Assembly: GCA_016795565.1 (NCBI GenBank)
Contig: JAEUGW010000026.1
Location: 17,771 to 81,770, forward strand
Direction: 5' to 3'
DNA from: Opitutaceae bacterium
Lineage (GTDB): Bacteria; Verrucomicrobiota; Verrucomicrobiia; Opitutales; Opitutaceae
Length of the DNA stretch: 64,000 nucleotides
The notes below the pieces were generated by a model. The model did no database searches and had not been told where the DNA came from. It worked only from the letters and a program-made list of their open reading frames with translations. The position numbers and the translations under genes are program-made. Positions 9,169-22,387 of this stretch are shown here, one piece after another; position 1 is the first letter of the stretch; every line of letters starts with the position of its first letter.

Positions 9169-10638
9169 ATGTCTTACTCCGACAGCTTTCGCACGGCCCG
9201 CTGGCTCCGGTTCATCAATCTGCTGCTACAGGCGCTGCTCTTCCTCGCCCTGTTCGCCGGGCTTAACTACGTCGCCCTGAACCATGCCTGGCGCTTCGAT
9301 GTCACCGCCAGCCACCGGCACTCCCTCTCTCCCGAGACCAAGGCGTATCTCGAGCAGCTCGAGCGCGACGTCACCATCATCGTCACCCTGACCGACAACG
9401 GCGACAGCGAGGAGCTGGCCCAGGCCTACCGCGACATCACCGCCCTGCTGCGCGAATACACCTACTACACCCGCGGCCACAGCCAGGCCCGGCTCACCGT
9501 CCGCTACGTCGATGTCTACCAAAACCGCCGCGAGGCCGAGGCTCTCGGCGTGGAGCAGCCCAACGTCGTCGTCCTCCAGAGCGACCGCGGGCGCAGCGTC
9601 AAGACCCTCGACGATCTCTACGTCATCCGGAAGAAGGTCAGCCGCGAGGCCTTCCGGGGCGAGGCCGCCATCACCGCCGCGCTGCTCGATGTCTCCAAGG
9701 CGGAGAAGAAGAAGATCTTTTTCCTCGCCGGCCACGGCGAGATGTCGCCCGACAGCGTGGACGGCGCGCGCGGCCTCTCCCAGCTGCGCGACCAGCTCCG
9801 CCAGCGCAATTACGACCTCGAGAACCTCGACCTGAACCTCGCCCGCCGGATTCCCGACGACGCCGCGCTGCTCATCATCCCCGCCCCCGAGCGCCGCTTC
9901 CAGCCCTTCGAGGAGGAGCTGTTGCGCCAATACCTCACCACCCGCGCCGGCCGCGTGCTCCTGATGGTCAGCCCCGGCAACCAGTTCGGCCTCGAGAACC
10001 TGCTCTTCGACTGGGGCATCCGGGTCTTCGACAACGTCATCTACGACACCGACCCCCAATCCCTCACCGACAACGGCGAGCTGCTCCTGCGCCACTTCCT
10101 GCCGCACCCCATCACCCAGGTGCTGATCGACAACGGCCTCTACCTGCTCGCCGGCCCGACCCGCGTGGTGAACGAGGATATCGGGCGCGCCCCCGACGAC
10201 GGCCTGAGCGTGAAGAAGCTGATCGCCACCAGCCCGACCGCCTGGGGCGAGAGCGATTACCGCCTGCGCAGCCGGCCGGAATACACCCCCGGCCAGGACC
10301 TGCGCGGCCAGCTCGGCGTGCTCGTCGTCTCCGAGCGGCTGAAGCCCGCCAACCTGCCGCTGAGCGTGCCCGGCGGCCGGCTCGCGGTGTTCGGCACCGC
10401 CGACCTCGTCACCAACAACCGCATCATCAACGGCGGCAACTTCCCCGTCGTCCTGAACACCGTCAGCTGGGCCATCGGCCGCGACACCCAGCTCAACATC
10501 CCCGCCCGCCCCATCGAGCGCTTCCAGCTTTCCCTCAGTCAGGAGGAACTCGTCCGCCTCCGCCTCGGTCTGTTCTTCATCGTGCCCGGCCTCGCCGCCC
10601 TGCTCGGCCTCCTGGTTTACTGGACCCGGCGGAACTAA
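9169..10638 (+). CDS. GldG-like ABC transporter auxiliary protein
   Basis: A 489-residue protein with one N-terminal membrane segment (about 17-40) and one near the C-terminus (about 465-485). The large domain between them lies outside the cytoplasm and has the fold of GldG/ABC-type uncharacterised transport auxiliary proteins: FDVTASHRHSLSPETKAYLEQL near the start, VTIIVTL, then KIFFLAGHGEMSPDS in the middle. It probably forms a complex with the permease upstream. No catalytic motif is visible. Confidence 0.88.
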   Translation: MSYSDSFRTARWLRFINLLLQALLFLALFAGLNYVALNHAWRFDVTASHRHSLSPETKAYLEQLERDVTIIVTLTDNGDSEELAQAYRDITALLREYTYYTRGHSQARLTVRYVDVYQNRREAEALGVEQPNVVVLQSDRGRSVKTLDDLYVIRKKVSREAFRGEAAITAALLDVSKAEKKKIFFLAGHGEMSPDSVDGARGLSQLRDQLRQRNYDLENLDLNLARRIPDDAALLIIPAPERRFQPFEEELLRQYLTTRAGRVLLMVSPGNQFGLENLLFDWGIRVFDNVIYDTDPQSLTDNGELLLRHFLPHPITQVLIDNGLYLLAGPTRVVNEDIGRAPDDGLSVKKLIATSPTAWGESDYRLRSRPEYTPGQDLRGQLGVLVVSERLKPANLPLSVPGGRLAVFGTADLVTNNRIINGGNFPVVLNTVSWAIGRDTQLNIPARPIERFQLSLSQEELVRLRLGLFFIVPGLAALLGLLVYWTRRN

Positions 10639-10754
10639 ATCTGCTCAAAGCAATAAGCTGTAAGCCCTGAGCTTCCGATTCCCGTGCCACACTTCCCCCT
10701 CACACTGAACGAGCTTACCGCTTAGCGCTTACCGCTTACCGCTGCTCTGCTCCC

Positions 10755-12773
10755 ATGCGCTCCAAAGTCACCGTCGTCCTCCTCTTCCTGAATGTGGTGC
10801 TCTTCGCCTACATCTGGTTCTACGACAAGCCGCTGATCGACGAGCGCCGGACGCTCGAGGCCCGCCGCCGCGTGCTCGGCCCCGAGGCCGCAACCATCGA
10901 TTCCTTCACCCGCAGCAGCCGCACCGGCGAGACCGTGACCATCGGCAAGCGCGTCGATTCCTGGTGGCTCACCGCCCCCTACGAATGGCCGGCCGATCCC
11001 AATGCCGTCGCCGGCATCATCAACACCCTGCAGCTCCTCGAGCACGAGACCAGCTTCCCCGTCGCGGAACTCGCCGCCAGCGGCCGCTCCCTCGCCGACT
11101 ACGGCCTCGCCGATCCCGCCCTCACGCTCCAGTTCACCTCGGCCGGCCGAAATTTCACGCTCAAGATCGGCGACGTCACCGCCGTCGGCAACCGCCTCTA
11201 CCTCCTCTCGCCCGACGGCACCCGCATCCATGTCGTCAACCGCAGCCTCGCCGAGAGCATCGGGCTGCCCCTCGACACGCTCCGCGCCCCCACCATCTTC
11301 AGCGTGCCGGTGTTCGAGGTGCGCTCGCTGAACATGCAGACCGCCGCCCCCGCCAACCTCAAGGTCCGCCTCCGGCGCGACGCCGCCGGCCGCTGGGCCT
11401 TCGAGGCGCCCATCAACGCCCGCGCCAGCAAATCGGCCGTGGAGGTGACCATCAACGCCGTGAACGCCCTCGTCGCGAAAAACTTCCTCGAACCCCGCGA
11501 CACCGACCTCGATCGCCTCGGCCTCAACGCCCCCAGCTTCCGCCTCACCCTCGAGGGCAATGCCCGCCGGGAAACCCTGCTGCTCGGCAACCCCACCGCC
11601 GCGCCGGCCCCGACCCCGGCCGGCGGCACCGGCGCCGCTTCCGTCGAATATTACGCCAAGATGGAGGACCAGGCCGTCGTCTTCACCACCGCCATGCCCC
11701 AGCCGCTGCTCGCCGTGCTGCGGGCCGCCCAGGAGGAGCTCCGCGATCCGCGCGTGCTCGACTTCGACCCCGCCGCCGTCACGTCGTTCACCATCGGCGC
11801 GCCCGGCCAGCCCGAGCTGACGGTGCAAAAGCTCGAAGGCGGACAAGGCTGGCAAGTCGTCGCCCGCGAGAATGACCAGGCCCCGCGGCCCATCGCCGCC
11901 GACCCCGGCATCGTGGCCGGCTTGCTGCGGAAACTGGCCGAGCTGTCCGCCCGCGAGGCCCGGCCCGGCTCGCCCAAATACCTCAGCGATGCCCCGGCCG
12001 CAACCGATCTGGAAAACTGGGGCTTCAACCGCCCGGAGCGCGTCATCACCCTCAACCTCGGCCATGGCGGCGGCCCCGCCGGCAAGGACGCCTACACCCT
12101 CACGCTGGAAGTGGGCGTCTCCCCCGACAAGCCGGGCGAGGCCTTTGCCCGCGTCACCAACGCCCCCTTCGTTTACCAGATCCTCCCCGACATCCTCGAG
12201 GCCGCGCCGCCCCTCGCCCGCCACTACCGCCTGCGCCTCCTGCGCCAGCTGCCCAAGGAAGCCCGCCTCACCAGCCTGAAGCTCACCACGCTGCCCGACC
12301 ATGCGCTCGTCGCCGAGGCCGCCAACGAGACCGCGCTCACCCCCGAGTCGCTCGCCACGGCGAAAACCTCCGAGGCCGCCCGCAAGGTGCTGGCCGGCCT
12401 GCTGGCCCAGCTGACCACCCTGCAAGCCCGCGCGTTCACGGCAGGAACCTTCACCCCCGATCAGGCCGACACCCCGCTGGGCCCGCAGCCGTGGAAACAT
12501 GCCCTCGAAGTCACCACCGTGTTCCCCGGCGGCAGCGGCCCGGCCCAGACCTCCACCCTGACCCTCCTCCTCACCGAGCGCCTCGGCGGCACCACGATGT
12601 TCGCCGGCACGGCGGACTTCGGCGGCGTGGTGTTCGAGGTCACCCCCGAGATGCTCGATGCCATCTTCGCGCTCACCTACGCCGCGCAACACGACCCCGG
12701 CCCGCCGGCCCCGGCCAAGGATGCGGCCGCCCCCGCGGAAACGCCCAAGGCCGAAACGCCGCCCAAGAACTAG
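10755..12773 (+). CDS. DUF4340 domain-containing protein
   Basis: A 672-residue protein with an N-terminal membrane anchor (about 5-22, VTVVLLFLNVVLFAYIWFYD), followed by repeated DUF4340-type beta-rich modules: WWLTAPYEWPADPNAV, LADYGLADPALTLQF, FTLKIGDVTAVGNRLYL. DUF4340 genes commonly follow GldG-like genes, so this is probably the fourth component of the same envelope complex. The C-terminus is a proline/alanine-rich tail. The 116-bp gap before it holds GCTTACC-type short tandem words (about 10710-10745) up to the start. Confidence 0.88.
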   Translation: MRSKVTVVLLFLNVVLFAYIWFYDKPLIDERRTLEARRRVLGPEAATIDSFTRSSRTGETVTIGKRVDSWWLTAPYEWPADPNAVAGIINTLQLLEHETSFPVAELAASGRSLADYGLADPALTLQFTSAGRNFTLKIGDVTAVGNRLYLLSPDGTRIHVVNRSLAESIGLPLDTLRAPTIFSVPVFEVRSLNMQTAAPANLKVRLRRDAAGRWAFEAPINARASKSAVEVTINAVNALVAKNFLEPRDTDLDRLGLNAPSFRLTLEGNARRETLLLGNPTAAPAPTPAGGTGAASVEYYAKMEDQAVVFTTAMPQPLLAVLRAAQEELRDPRVLDFDPAAVTSFTIGAPGQPELTVQKLEGGQGWQVVARENDQAPRPIAADPGIVAGLLRKLAELSAREARPGSPKYLSDAPAATDLENWGFNRPERVITLNLGHGGGPAGKDAYTLTLEVGVSPDKPGEAFARVTNAPFVYQILPDILEAAPPLARHYRLRLLRQLPKEARLTSLKLTTLPDHALVAEAANETALTPESLATAKTSEAARKVLAGLLAQLTTLQARAFTAGTFTPDQADTPLGPQPWKHALEVTTVFPGGSGPAQTSTLTLLLTERLGGTTMFAGTADFGGVVFEVTPEMLDAIFALTYAAQHDPGPPAPAKDAAAPAETPKAETPPKN

Positions 12774-12784
12774 GCGGCCCGCCC

Positions 12785-15541
12785 ATGCCCTCCTCCTCCC
12801 CCGGCACCCTTCGCACCGGTCTGCGCTTCTGCGCCTCCTGTGCGGGCACGCTGGCCTGCTGGGCGGTGTGGCTCGTGCTCGGCGCCCTGCTGGCCTCGCT
12901 CCTCTACATCGCCGCCGCCCGCGAGCTGCCCGTGCCCGACTTCATGCTCCGGCGCGCCGAGGCCGGGCTGGCCCAGGCCGGGCTCACGGTCAAGTTCGGC
13001 CGCGCCCGGCTCGATCCCCGGGGCATCGTCCTGCTGGAGAACGTGCAGTTCCGCACCCGCTCCTTCGAGGAGCCGCTGCTCACCTGCCGTCAGCTCTACC
13101 TGCGTCGCGAATTCTGGTCCGCGCTGGCTGGCCGCCTGACCCCGGACGAGATCCGCCTCGAGGGCGCCACGCTCCAGCTCCCCGCCATGCTCTCCCCGAG
13201 CGGCACGGTCGAGCCGCTCATCCGTGAGCTGACCCTGGTGCTGCACCACAAGGACGGGCGCTGGCTCGTGCAACAATGCGCCGGTCGCATCGGCCGGCTG
13301 GTGGTGACGGCGCAGGGAGCGGTCACCGCGCCCACCCGCGCCCCCGGCGCTCCGGCCCTCTCGCCTGAAGCGGCGGTCGCACGCTTCCTGCAGATCAGCC
13401 GGCAACTCGCCCGCCACCTGCCCCAGCTCGACGCCTTTGAGCAACCGAGCCTGGCCATCGAACTCGACAGCCCGCCGGGCGTCGGCAACACGGCCCACCT
13501 GTTGTTCACCGCCGCCGGCGCCGACCGCCCCGGCGGGCAGCCCCTCGCCCTCGGACCGCTGGTCGCCGCCGGGACGCTCCGGCTCGCCGGCCCCGGCCCG
13601 CGCCCGCTGCGCCTGCACGCCGCCGCCCGCTACGCCCGCTACGGCGAGGATTACCGGACGGACACGGTGCGGGCCATCCTCGCCCTCGACGCCACACCGG
13701 AAAATTTTTCCGCCCGCCCGCGCGAGGCCCAGGTCGCCGTCGGCCAGGTGATCGTGCCCGACGCCACCCTGCTCGGCCCCGTGCTCCGCGCCGACCTGAC
13801 CCGCTGGCCCGACGTGGCCCTCACGGCGGCCACGCAGATCAGCGGCGAATTCCTCGCGGCCGAGGTGGACGCCCAATTGGCGGCGCAAAGCGCCCGGGTG
13901 CGCGCCGAGGGCCGCGCTTCCGCCGAGGTGATCAACCGGGTGCTGCGCCGGATCACGCCGCGCGCCGCGCCCTACTTCGTGTTTGGCGACCCGGTGGCAT
14001 TCGCCGCCGAAGCCACGCTGGATCCCGGCTGGCGTTTCGCACGCCTCAGCAGCCGCGCGGACGCCCGCCGCCTCAATTCCCGCGGCGTGATGATCACGGC
14101 GGCGCGCGGCCGCATCGACATCGAGGGCATGGATTTCCTCGCCCACGACGCCCGCGTGGAGCTGGGCGACAATTTCGCCCGCGGCACCTACTGGATGAAT
14201 TTCACCACCACCGACTACCGCATGCGCATCGACGGGCGCCTGCGTCCGCCCGAGATCAACGGCTGGTTCCACGGCGACTGGTGGCTGGATTTCTGGCATG
14301 CGCACTTCGCCTTCCCGGTCGCCGCGCCGACGGCGGAGATCGACCTGCAAGGCCGCTGGCGCGAACCGAGCCGCACCGTTTATTTCGGCCGCGCCCAGGC
14401 CCGCGAGGCCACCGTGTGGGGCGGCCAGTTCGAGCAGGCGGACGCCCTGATTTTCCTCCGGCCCAATTTCGCGCATGGGCTGGCCCTCGCCGCGAGCCGC
14501 GCCGGCGGCACGCAGCACGTGACCGGCACCTTCCAGCGCCACACCGCGCCGGAGCGGCTGGATTTTGATTTCGAGACCGACGCCGACCCCGCCGTGCTGG
14601 GGCGGATGCTGGCCGGCCAGGCCGACGAGGTGCTGGCCAGCCTGCGCTTCACCGCGCCTCCCCGCGTGCACGCCCGGGGCAGCCTCGGCGCGGTCAACAA
14701 CTACACCTTCACCGGCGCGGTCGGCAGCGCGTTCCACTATTTCGGCTTCCCGCTCGACTCGGCGCGCGTCACCGGCGGGGTCACCGGCCAGGACCTGCGC
14801 CTCGACACGATCGAGTTCGCGGCGGCCGGCGGCACGGGCTCGGGCAAGGCGGCGCTTTCCGGCCCGCCGGACTACCGCCGGCTGGGCTTCGACCTTTATC
14901 TCAACGACGCGGATCTCGCCCGCAGCATCCGCGCCGTCCAAGAGTATCAGGCCAATCTTACCGGCCAGCCGCCCACCCCCGTGGCAGACGCCAAGTTCAT
15001 GCAGCGGGCCGAAGGCGGCCGGCTGAACGTCGGCCTCTCCGCCACCGGCGAGCCCGGCGACCTCGCGAGCTTCACCGGCAACGGCAACGCCGCGCTCACC
15101 GGCACCCAGCTGGGCGAGATCCACCTCTTCGGCCTGCTCTCGCAGGTGCTCAGCGGCCTGTCGCTGAAATTCTCCTCGCTCAAGCTCGACGCCGCGCACA
15201 CCTCCTTCCGGCTCGAGCACGGCCGGCTGCTCTTTCCGGACCTGAAGGTCACCGGCCCCAGCGCGGTCATCGACGCCCGCGGCAACTTCGTCATCGAGTC
15301 CGGGGGGCTGGATTTCTCCGCCCGCTTCCGGCCCTATGACGACAACCTCAACCTGATCACCGCCGTCGTGGGCATTGTCCTGAACCCGCTCACCAGCATC
15401 CTCGAGCTCAAGCTTGGCGGCCACCTCGCCAAGCCCGAATGGTCGGTCCTCGTCAGCGGCTCCCGCCCGCATCCGGAAGCCCCCGCCGCACCGGCCCCCG
15501 CTCCCGCTGATCCGGCCAAGCCCGTTCCCCCGAAGGGCTGA
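12785..15541 (+). CDS. AsmA-like envelope protein
   Basis: A 918-residue protein with a single N-terminal membrane helix (about 20-45, ACWAVWLVLGALLASLLYIAAA), then a very long beta-rich periplasmic region. The pattern FGRARLDPRGIVLLENVQFR near the start and the C-terminal ARFRPYDDNLNLITAVVGIVL segment resemble the AsmA/YhdP/TamB group of repeating-beta-groove proteins, which are linked to lipid transport between membranes. It starts 11 bp after the DUF4340 gene, so it is in the same operon. The start is set at the ATG preceding the membrane helix; the frame is open further upstream only as an overlap. Confidence 0.75.
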   Translation: MPSSSPGTLRTGLRFCASCAGTLACWAVWLVLGALLASLLYIAAARELPVPDFMLRRAEAGLAQAGLTVKFGRARLDPRGIVLLENVQFRTRSFEEPLLTCRQLYLRREFWSALAGRLTPDEIRLEGATLQLPAMLSPSGTVEPLIRELTLVLHHKDGRWLVQQCAGRIGRLVVTAQGAVTAPTRAPGAPALSPEAAVARFLQISRQLARHLPQLDAFEQPSLAIELDSPPGVGNTAHLLFTAAGADRPGGQPLALGPLVAAGTLRLAGPGPRPLRLHAAARYARYGEDYRTDTVRAILALDATPENFSARPREAQVAVGQVIVPDATLLGPVLRADLTRWPDVALTAATQISGEFLAAEVDAQLAAQSARVRAEGRASAEVINRVLRRITPRAAPYFVFGDPVAFAAEATLDPGWRFARLSSRADARRLNSRGVMITAARGRIDIEGMDFLAHDARVELGDNFARGTYWMNFTTTDYRMRIDGRLRPPEINGWFHGDWWLDFWHAHFAFPVAAPTAEIDLQGRWREPSRTVYFGRAQAREATVWGGQFEQADALIFLRPNFAHGLALAASRAGGTQHVTGTFQRHTAPERLDFDFETDADPAVLGRMLAGQADEVLASLRFTAPPRVHARGSLGAVNNYTFTGAVGSAFHYFGFPLDSARVTGGVTGQDLRLDTIEFAAAGGTGSGKAALSGPPDYRRLGFDLYLNDADLARSIRAVQEYQANLTGQPPTPVADAKFMQRAEGGRLNVGLSATGEPGDLASFTGNGNAALTGTQLGEIHLFGLLSQVLSGLSLKFSSLKLDAAHTSFRLEHGRLLFPDLKVTGPSAVIDARGNFVIESGGLDFSARFRPYDDNLNLITAVVGIVLNPLTSILELKLGGHLAKPEWSVLVSGSRPHPEAPAAPAPAPADPAKPVPPKG

Positions 15542-15646
15542 GCGCACCCGCCCAAGGGAGTTTATTTCGATGAAAAGTGGGGCCCGTCCCACGCCTCATC
15601 CCGAACGGCATGGGTGTAACCCCCCAAATGCCTTGCCAGCCGAAAA

Positions 15647-19609
<3,963 letters not shown>

Positions 19610-19624
19610 CAGCCGCACCAATCC

Positions 19625-20875
19625 TCACAGCCAGCGCCGCATCTCCTCGATCTCCCCGCGCCTCGCCGGATCGCCGGCGAGGTTTTTCATTTCCAGCGGG
19701 TCGCGCTCCAAATCGAAGTATAACCACGGCGTCCCGTCTGCATTCAGGATCAGCTTGTGCTTCGCCGAGCGGAAGCCCCGCCATGCCACTGGACACTGCT
19801 GCGCGATCTCCGTCGCGGCGGGCATCGAGATGGGCGCGCTGTCGCGCTTGATCTTCCAATCCTTCCCCTCCGCCCACGCCACCGCCATGTGCGGCAGGTC
19901 AACGAGGCTGATCGGACTGCTGTCCTTCCTTGAAGCTTGGAGGTTGGTGCTTGGAGCTTTCCCACGGGGATATCGCACCAGCAACGGAACCCGTATGCTC
20001 TCCTCAAACGGCCATGCCTTCCGAAACAACCCGTGGGAGCCATGCATGTCCCCATGCACCGAGGTGAACACGATGATCGTCCCGGAGAGATCCACCTCGC
20101 TCAGCAATTTTCCGATGGCCCGGTCGGTCGCCTCGATGTGGGCGTAATACCCCGCCAGCTCCTCGCGCGCCTGTTTCTCGACATCCCCGCCCACCGGCAC
20201 ATTCGCCCGCAGCTGCAAATCCCCCGGTTTCACCTCCGCAACATGCGGCGCGGGCGCGTGATACGGCGGGTGCGGCGCTTCCATGCTCACGACACAGAAC
20301 TGTGGGAGCGAGCTTGCTCGCGACATCCACTCGGCCGCACGCTGCACCAGCACGTCAGCCTGGTAACCCTTGAAGTGCCTGGGCTGCGGGAGTCGCGTCC
20401 CATGCAGCCACGGATCGTTGAGCAGAAACCCGCTCTCGAAACCTTCCCACAATTCAAAACCCCCGCGCCGCTCCGGCGGCACGATCTGCTTCGCGTGTGT
20501 CTCGCCGACAAACGGCGCCGTCCTGTCCCGCTCCGCCAGATGCCACTTCCCAAACCACGCCGTCGCATACCCCCGGTCCTTCAGCGCATGGGCCACGGTC
20601 CTGCCTGTAGCCGGGGTCGCTGACCCCGGTTGATACACCGGCAACGCATCCCAATACCCCTGCACCCCGTTCTCCGGGCAAAGTTTCCCCGTCAGCAGCG
20701 CCGCGCGCGCCTGCGGCCCGAGCGGATGCGGCGTGACGGCCTGCGTGTAATTGACCGCCTCGCTCGCCAGCCCGTCGAGCCACGGCGTCCGCGCATTCGG
20801 ATCGCGCGCATAGCCCGTGGCCTGCGCCCGCCACTGCGTCGTCACAATCCACAGGATGTTCGGTTGGCTGGCCAT
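19625..20875 (-). CDS. Sulfatase-fold protein, apparently catalytically inactive
   Basis: A 416-residue alkaline phosphatase-superfamily protein of sulfatase type: PNILWIV at the N-terminus, RTPWLDGLA, the [16 protein letters not shown] segment, and [17 protein letters not shown]. The key residues are changed. The formylglycine position of C-x-P-S-R is Gly53 (G-P-Q-A-R), the metal Asp in T-D-Q-x-R is Thr, and the Asp of S-D-H-G-D is Val. It is shorter than typical sulfatases (450-550). It also carries two in-frame REP hairpins (residues 83-90 and 185-192) and a repeat-like stretch at about 302-316. It may be a pseudoenzyme or a decaying gene. No signal peptide is visible. Confidence 0.8.
   Translation of the reverse strand: MASQPNILWIVTTQWRAQATGYARDPNARTPWLDGLASEAVNYTQAVTPHPLGPQARAALLTGKLCPENGVQGYWDALPVYQPGSATPATGRTVAHALKDRGYATAWFGKWHLAERDRTAPFVGETHAKQIVPPERRGGFELWEGFESGFLLNDPWLHGTRLPQPRHFKGYQADVLVQRAAEWMSRASSLPQFCVVSMEAPHPPYHAPAPHVAEVKPGDLQLRANVPVGGDVEKQAREELAGYYAHIEATDRAIGKLLSEVDLSGTIIVFTSVHGDMHGSHGLFRKAWPFEESIRVPLLVRYPRGKAPSTNLQASRKDSSPISLVDLPHMAVAWAEGKDWKIKRDSAPISMPAATEIAQQCPVAWRGFRSAKHKLILNADGTPWLYFDLERDPLEMKNLAGDPARRGEIEEMRRWL
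20301..20324. repeat. REP hairpin inserted in frame in the sulfatase-like gene
   Basis: The 24-nt element begins TGTGGGAGCGAGCTTGCTCG and forms a GAGCGAGC/GCTCGC hairpin with a GTGG foot. It is identical to one arm of the pair at 24577-24636. On the coding strand it supplies eight residues (about SRASSLPQ) without a stop. Confidence 0.85.
20606..20629. repeat. REP hairpin inserted in frame in the sulfatase-like gene (second)
   Basis: The 24-nt element begins TGTAGCCGGGGTCGCTGACC. It has a GTAG foot and a CCGGGGTC/GACCCCGG stem, and encodes about eight residues (GSATPATG) in the host gene. Same architecture as the TGTAGCGGCGGTC family but with a different stem sequence. Confidence 0.8.
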
Positions 20876-20940
20876 GAGGGCGATTCGGCCACAAAAAACA
20901 CAAACCGCCGCAAAAGCGAACCCGCCGGTTGCCCGAGGAT

Positions 20941-21678
20941 TCAGCTCACCAGCCGCAGCAACCGGCGGAGATCCGGCGCGAGGGCCTTGGGCAGGTTCGA
21001 GGCCGCGATCGAGAACTCCCAGCGCGCTTCCGCCTCCTGCGCCTTCGTGAGGGGCATCCCCGGGGCCCCGTTGTCCAGCGGTGCCGCCCGGAAGGTCACG
21101 TCCGCCTTGTTCTTGAACATGTCGGCCCCCGCCGTCGGCAGCGCCGCAGCAAACCGCGCCATCGTGTAATCAAAGCCCGCCAGCGCGCGCTCCGGCTTGT
21201 TGTCCCGCCAGATCACCAGCTTCGTGTGGCCGGGGCCGCTGTATTCCTCCCGGTAGAATCCCGGCCGGTCACTGTCACTCGTGCCGCCTTTCAGCGTCGA
21301 GCTCGCGACGATGGCCTTGAAATAGGGCAGATACGCCTTGTCCCAGCCGGAGGAGAAGGCATCGAACTTCACCCCGCACACCGAGTGCCGCGCCGAACAG
21401 ACGTAGTGGGCGAGCGTGCCGCGCAGCTCCGTCTTCACCCCCGCGTGGCCCAGCGTCAGCGCGCAGGTGTCGCCGGTGTAGGCCACCGCCCCGAGGCTGA
21501 TCTGGATGTGGGCGCCGCCGCTGGACACATCCACCAGCGTGCCCGTCCAGTCCTTGCTCGCCGTGGCGGCATCGGCACTGCGTATCTTGATGGACGCGCG
21601 GATGCGGCAGTCGTCGCTCACCTCATAGCGCGTCTGCTTGCGTTTTGATTCACCGGTCTTGGTGTCGTTCGAACCCAT
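20941..21678 (-). CDS. PilZ domain protein
   Basis: A 245-residue cytosolic protein. The first ~110 residues have PilZ features: a basic KRKQTRYEV start (arginine motif), then TGTLVDVSSGGAHIQI, matching the D/N-x-S-x-x-G half that binds cyclic di-GMP. The C-terminal ~130 residues are not recognised and contain FYREEYSGPGHTKLVIW. It lies near a large hybrid kinase, but nothing shows a direct link. Confidence 0.82.
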   Translation of the reverse strand: MGSNDTKTGESKRKQTRYEVSDDCRIRASIKIRSADAATASKDWTGTLVDVSSGGAHIQISLGAVAYTGDTCALTLGHAGVKTELRGTLAHYVCSARHSVCGVKFDAFSSGWDKAYLPYFKAIVASSTLKGGTSDSDRPGFYREEYSGPGHTKLVIWRDNKPERALAGFDYTMARFAAALPTAGADMFKNKADVTFRAAPLDNGAPGMPLTKAQEAEARWEFSIAASNLPKALAPDLRRLLRLVS

Positions 21679-21785
21679 AAGAAGCCGAGACTATGGGTAT
21701 TTTTTCGCAAAGCACAACCCACCTCCGGTCATATCTCGCCCCCCGTGGCGGGAGGTTCGGCTTGCCGCCCACTGTCGGCTGCCTG

Positions 21786-22352
21786 ATGAATTACCGGGAG
21801 ATGAAACCGGCCAAGCTGTCCGCTCCCCCGCCCACCATCCGCTTCACGGCCAAGGCGGAGGTGGCCCGGCTCAGCCTGCCCAAGGCCGCGAGCGCGAGGC
21901 TGCCGGCGGGCCGGACGGTGATCGAGGCCACGCTCAACGGCTTCCCCTTCCGCGCCACGCTCGAGGGCAGGGGCGGCCACCAGCTCGCGTTAAGCCCGGC
22001 CCTGCTCGCGGCGGCCGATGCCTCTGCGGGCGACACGGTCGCGGTGGAGATCATCCGGGTCGGCGACGAGCCGGTGGCGCGGGTGCCGGCGGATTTGCTC
22101 GCGGCCATCGCCGCCTCGCCCAAGGCGCAGGCCCAGTGGGCGGAGATCACGCCCAATGCGCGCCAGAACTGGGTGCTCTGGCTCAGCTCGGGCAAGCTGG
22201 CGTCCACCCGCCTGACCCGCATCAAGACCGCCTGCTCCATGCTGGGCGCGGGCAAAAACCGCGTCTGTTGCTTCGGCGGCCTGGGCTGGCTGCGCAAGGA
22301 CCACCCCGCCGCCGGCGCGAACTGGCAGCCCTTGCCGAAGCCCGGGGCGTGA
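21786..22352 (+). CDS. DUF1905/YdeI-OmpD-associated family protein
   Basis: A 188-residue protein. The N-terminal beta barrel (about 10-110) matches DUF1905 (IEATLNGFPFRATLEGRGGHQLALSPALL), and the C-terminal helical part has the YdeI/OmdA signature ITPNARQNWVLWLSSGKLASTRLTRI. Family members are often annotated as bacteriocin-protection proteins, but the activity is unproven. The frame is open to 21693; the ATG at 21786 is chosen because the upstream residues have no family resemblance. A further ATG at 21801 is possible. Confidence 0.8.
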   Translation: MNYREMKPAKLSAPPPTIRFTAKAEVARLSLPKAASARLPAGRTVIEATLNGFPFRATLEGRGGHQLALSPALLAAADASAGDTVAVEIIRVGDEPVARVPADLLAAIAASPKAQAQWAEITPNARQNWVLWLSSGKLASTRLTRIKTACSMLGAGKNRVCCFGGLGWLRKDHPAAGANWQPLPKPGA

Positions 22353-22387
22353 TGTTTTCCCCGGGCCTTGGCCGCAGTCCTCTTCCC

